Assembly: GCA_942490945.1 (NCBI GenBank)
Contig: CALNYZ010000018.1
Span: 124,001 to 188,000 of the forward strand
Direction: 5' to 3'
Source: CALNYZ01 sp942490945
GTDB taxonomy: Bacteria; Pseudomonadota; Gammaproteobacteria; UBA6429; Thiohalophilaceae
DNA length: 64,000 nt
Shown: in pieces, positions 62,094-64,000 of the stretch
How positions within the stretch are numbered: the first letter of the stretch is position 1
Layout: the number at the start of each line of letters is the position of its first letter
Translations under genes and position numbers: made by a program
The notes under the pieces: generated by a model
Databases searched by the model: none
Told to the model about the DNA's origin: nothing
The model's input: only the letters and a program-made list of their open reading frames with translations

Positions 62094-64000
62094 CTTTATG
62101 TTTGTTATTTGGTTCCTGTTTATCGTCATGATTGTCTGACAGGTTGTGATCCTTTTCAAACGGACGTTTGCCCTTGGCTTCTCCCAGCACGGGCAGGCGT
62201 ATGTACATACAGGCGCCGGTTTTAAGGTTCTCTGCCCACAGCACACCGCCGTGTTCTTCGACGATTTTTTTCACAATGGCCAGCCCCAGACCGCTGCCCT
62301 TGACCTTGCTGGTGACGTAAGGATCAAACAGATTGCCATAAATCTCGCGTGGTATGCCCGGGCCATTATCCTCCATGCGAATCTCCACATACAGGCATTC
62401 TGCCTGCTTGGCACACTGGGTGGTGATGGTCAGGCTGGCGTTTTCGGTGTTTTCCATTGCTTCAAGTGCATTCTTGATCAGATTGTGCAGCAGTTGACGC
62501 ATACGTCCTGCATCCGCTTCTATTGTGGGCATGCTGCTGTCGAGTTCGGTATTGATATTGACTGAAATATCGGATGATTGATACAGCTCCAGTACTTCTT
62601 CTATCATGCTGTTTAGACTCAAGGCCTGCATGCTCAACGCTGGCATGCGCGCATAATTTGAAAAGGCCTTGACCATTTCTTTCAGTGTTTCTACCTGTTG
62701 TACGATGGTGTGCGTGGCACGATCCAGTACTTCTGCATCTTTCGGATCCATGGTGTGTAAAAATTTATGTCGCAAACGTTCGGCGGAAAGCTGAATCGGG
62801 GTAAGTGGGTTTTTGATTTCATGTGCCAGACGTCGCGCGACTTCTCCCCATGCGGCATCGCGTTGTGATTGCAAGGATGCGGTGATGTCATCAAACACAA
62901 TCACATAACCGCCATCAGGCAAGGTAGTACCACGACACATAATGACTTGCCGCCCTTCGGCAGCGAACAGAGTCACCTCTTCGTGCCACTGATCATCGTT
63001 TGCTTCAAGATGTGGTGCGACGGCATCGAGGAAGGTGTAGAGATGTGTGTGGTCATCAACAATATGTTCCAGTGATTGATCAATATAGTCCAGCAGCTCC
63101 AGATTCAGAATCAGATTGGCGGTGTTATTACTGGTGATAAGCAGGTGCTGATGATCCAGTGTTAATACACCCGAGGTCAGGTTGGCCAATACCCCTTGGA
63201 GATAGGAATGGGATGCTTCGAGTTGTTGTTGAGAATTCTCTGCCTCAAACTGTGCACGCTCGAGCTGCCGTGTCATGTCGTTGAACGAGCGGATTACCTG
63301 ATTTAATTCATCATTGCCATGAATCGGTAAACGAGTGTCATATTCACCCTTGGCAACCGCCTGGGTACCGTGCACCAGATTGGTTATCGGTGCGACCATG
63401 CGACCGGCGTAAAAAAATGCGGCCCAGATCGCGGTCAGGGCACTGAGTAACAGCACCAGTGACAAGGTGAGAATAAAGCTGTATTTAAGCGGTTTACGTA
63501 GATAGGACAGTTCCTTGTACTGACCAAAGGCGGATTGTACGGTTTCGGTCAGCTGGTTAATGCGCTCGGAAACAGGAAAGATCATTTGTAATACGCGACT
63601 TTCCGACACCGGGTCCGGGTTGGCAACCGGAACCGAGATGCGAATATTCAAACCGGCATCCTTGATCAGGCGTACATCGGATTGCCCCTGTTTCACTTTT
63701 GAACTGGAACGTTCATCAAGGCGCATGGGCAACAGAGTTTTGGTTTCATCGCTACTGGATGAAATGATCAAACCATTGGGTTTAAACAAGGTGACTTCGG
63801 TTGCGTTACTGTCGTTGCGAATACCATTTAATCGCAATGATGCCAACTCATCCGTTAAACTGGACAAATCCACGGCATAAGACTGGCCAACCTTGACCAG
63901 TTCACGCATGCGTATATCGAGTGAACTTTTACTTAACTCCAGCGCGTCGTGTAATGCATTATCAATCTGTACATTGAACCAGCTATCAATGCCTCGCTTT
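62074..64000 (-). CDS. ntrY: Sensor histidine kinase NtrY (5' end outside window)
   Basis: The 3' 642 codons of a large membrane sensor kinase; the frame continues through the window edge. It shows a periplasmic region (ending about FGQYKELSY), a membrane helix (SFILTLSLVLLLSALTAIWAAF), HAMP (VAPITNLVHGTQAVAKGEYD), a PAS-like segment, the His box HEIKNPLTPIQLSAERL and the ATPase boxes NLIKNALEAM, DNGPGIP and GSGLGLAIVKKI. All catalytic motifs are intact, in contrast to its NtrX partner. The pair is proposed to respond to nitrogen or redox conditions. Confidence 0.93.
   Translation of the reverse strand, partial: KRGIDSWFNVQIDNALHDALELSKSSLDIRMRELVKVGQSYAVDLSSLTDELASLRLNGIRNDSNATEVTLFKPNGLIISSSSDETKTLLPMRLDERSSSKVKQGQSDVRLIKDAGLNIRISVPVANPDPVSESRVLQMIFPVSERINQLTETVQSAFGQYKELSYLRKPLKYSFILTLSLVLLLSALTAIWAAFFYAGRMVAPITNLVHGTQAVAKGEYDTRLPIHGNDELNQVIRSFNDMTRQLERAQFEAENSQQQLEASHSYLQGVLANLTSGVLTLDHQHLLITSNNTANLILNLELLDYIDQSLEHIVDDHTHLYTFLDAVAPHLEANDDQWHEEVTLFAAEGRQVIMCRGTTLPDGGYVIVFDDITASLQSQRDAAWGEVARRLAHEIKNPLTPIQLSAERLRHKFLHTMDPKDAEVLDRATHTIVQQVETLKEMVKAFSNYARMPALSMQALSLNSMIEEVLELYQSSDISVNINTELDSSMPTIEADAGRMRQLLHNLIKNALEAMENTENASLTITTQCAKQAECLYVEIRMEDNGPGIPREIYGNLFDPYVTSKVKGSGLGLAIVKKIVEEHGGVLWAENLKTGACMYIRLPVLGEAKGKRPFEKDHNLSDNHDDKQEPNNKHKDDSHAA

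Noticed and set aside
61740..62225. A 161-codon + strand frame opposite ntrX/ntrY
   Set aside because: Antisense to well-supported receiver and kinase domains; sequence looks random.

Overview
The window is chromosomal DNA from a Gram-negative gammaproteobacterium. The support is the gene content and order: glyQ-glyS-gmhB-plsC, ntrY-ntrX-trkA-trkH, a sigma-54/NtrC-type glnA promoter, an aryl-polyene pigment cluster, a WbpV/WbpL/WbpM-type O-antigen end module, lipoproteins with lipoboxes and one PEP-CTERM protein. The genus cannot be fixed from sequence alone. I saw no rRNA, tRNA, CRISPR array, insertion sequence or phage module.

Layout. 1-10.3 kb: the A+T-rich distal part of a surface-polysaccharide (O-antigen/EPS) cluster on the + strand, with a bi-domain oxidoreductase, UDP-GlcNAc 2-epimerase, heparinase-like protein, GT4 glycosyltransferase, WbpV-like reductase, WbpL-like initiating transferase and WbpM. 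10.4-20.9 kb: housekeeping genes (DUF1353, RDD protein, plsC, gmhB, MazG-like, glyS, glyQ), two unknown genes, an ArsI-type metalloenzyme overlapping a SigZ-like sigma factor, a PhzF protein and an MnmA-like PP-loop enzyme. 21-30.7 kb: an accessory region with an FG-GAP lipoprotein, a leaderless GH24 lysozyme coupled to an exported protein, a PEP-CTERM protein, a zinc peptidase, a truncated lipoprotein, a DUF1851 protein, a glucosaminidase remnant coupled to an exported protein, and a metzincin gene broken by one in-frame stop and followed by an exported protein. Three times an extracytoplasmic-target hydrolase without a leader is followed directly by a small exported protein. This is the layout of effector-immunity pairs, but no secretion machinery is visible.

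30.8-39.2 kb: the Anbu proteasome-like peptidase, a transglutaminase/DUF2126 protein, a circularly permuted ATP-grasp enzyme and an alpha-E protein form a divergent amide-bond metabolism island, followed by a GNAT-nitrilase fusion. 39.3-44 kb: tusA overlapping a CDF metal transporter, glnA with a readable sigma-54/NtrC promoter, a DUF1835 protein and a small exported Met-rich protein with an FNR-type site. 44.4-55.3 kb: an aryl-polyene (xanthomonadin-like) cluster primed by a XanB2-type chorismatase, with one ACP, one full ketosynthase and one cysteine-less partner. 55.3-64 kb: a YdcF protein and GT2 on the opposite strand, a lipoprotein, a TPR protein, trkH, trkA, an NtrX-like regulator with a degenerate ATPase domain, and the 3' part of ntrY, cut by the window edge.

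Coordinates follow the start codon I think is used, which in several genes lies inside the longest open frame. Functions rest on recognised family motifs. No database search was run.
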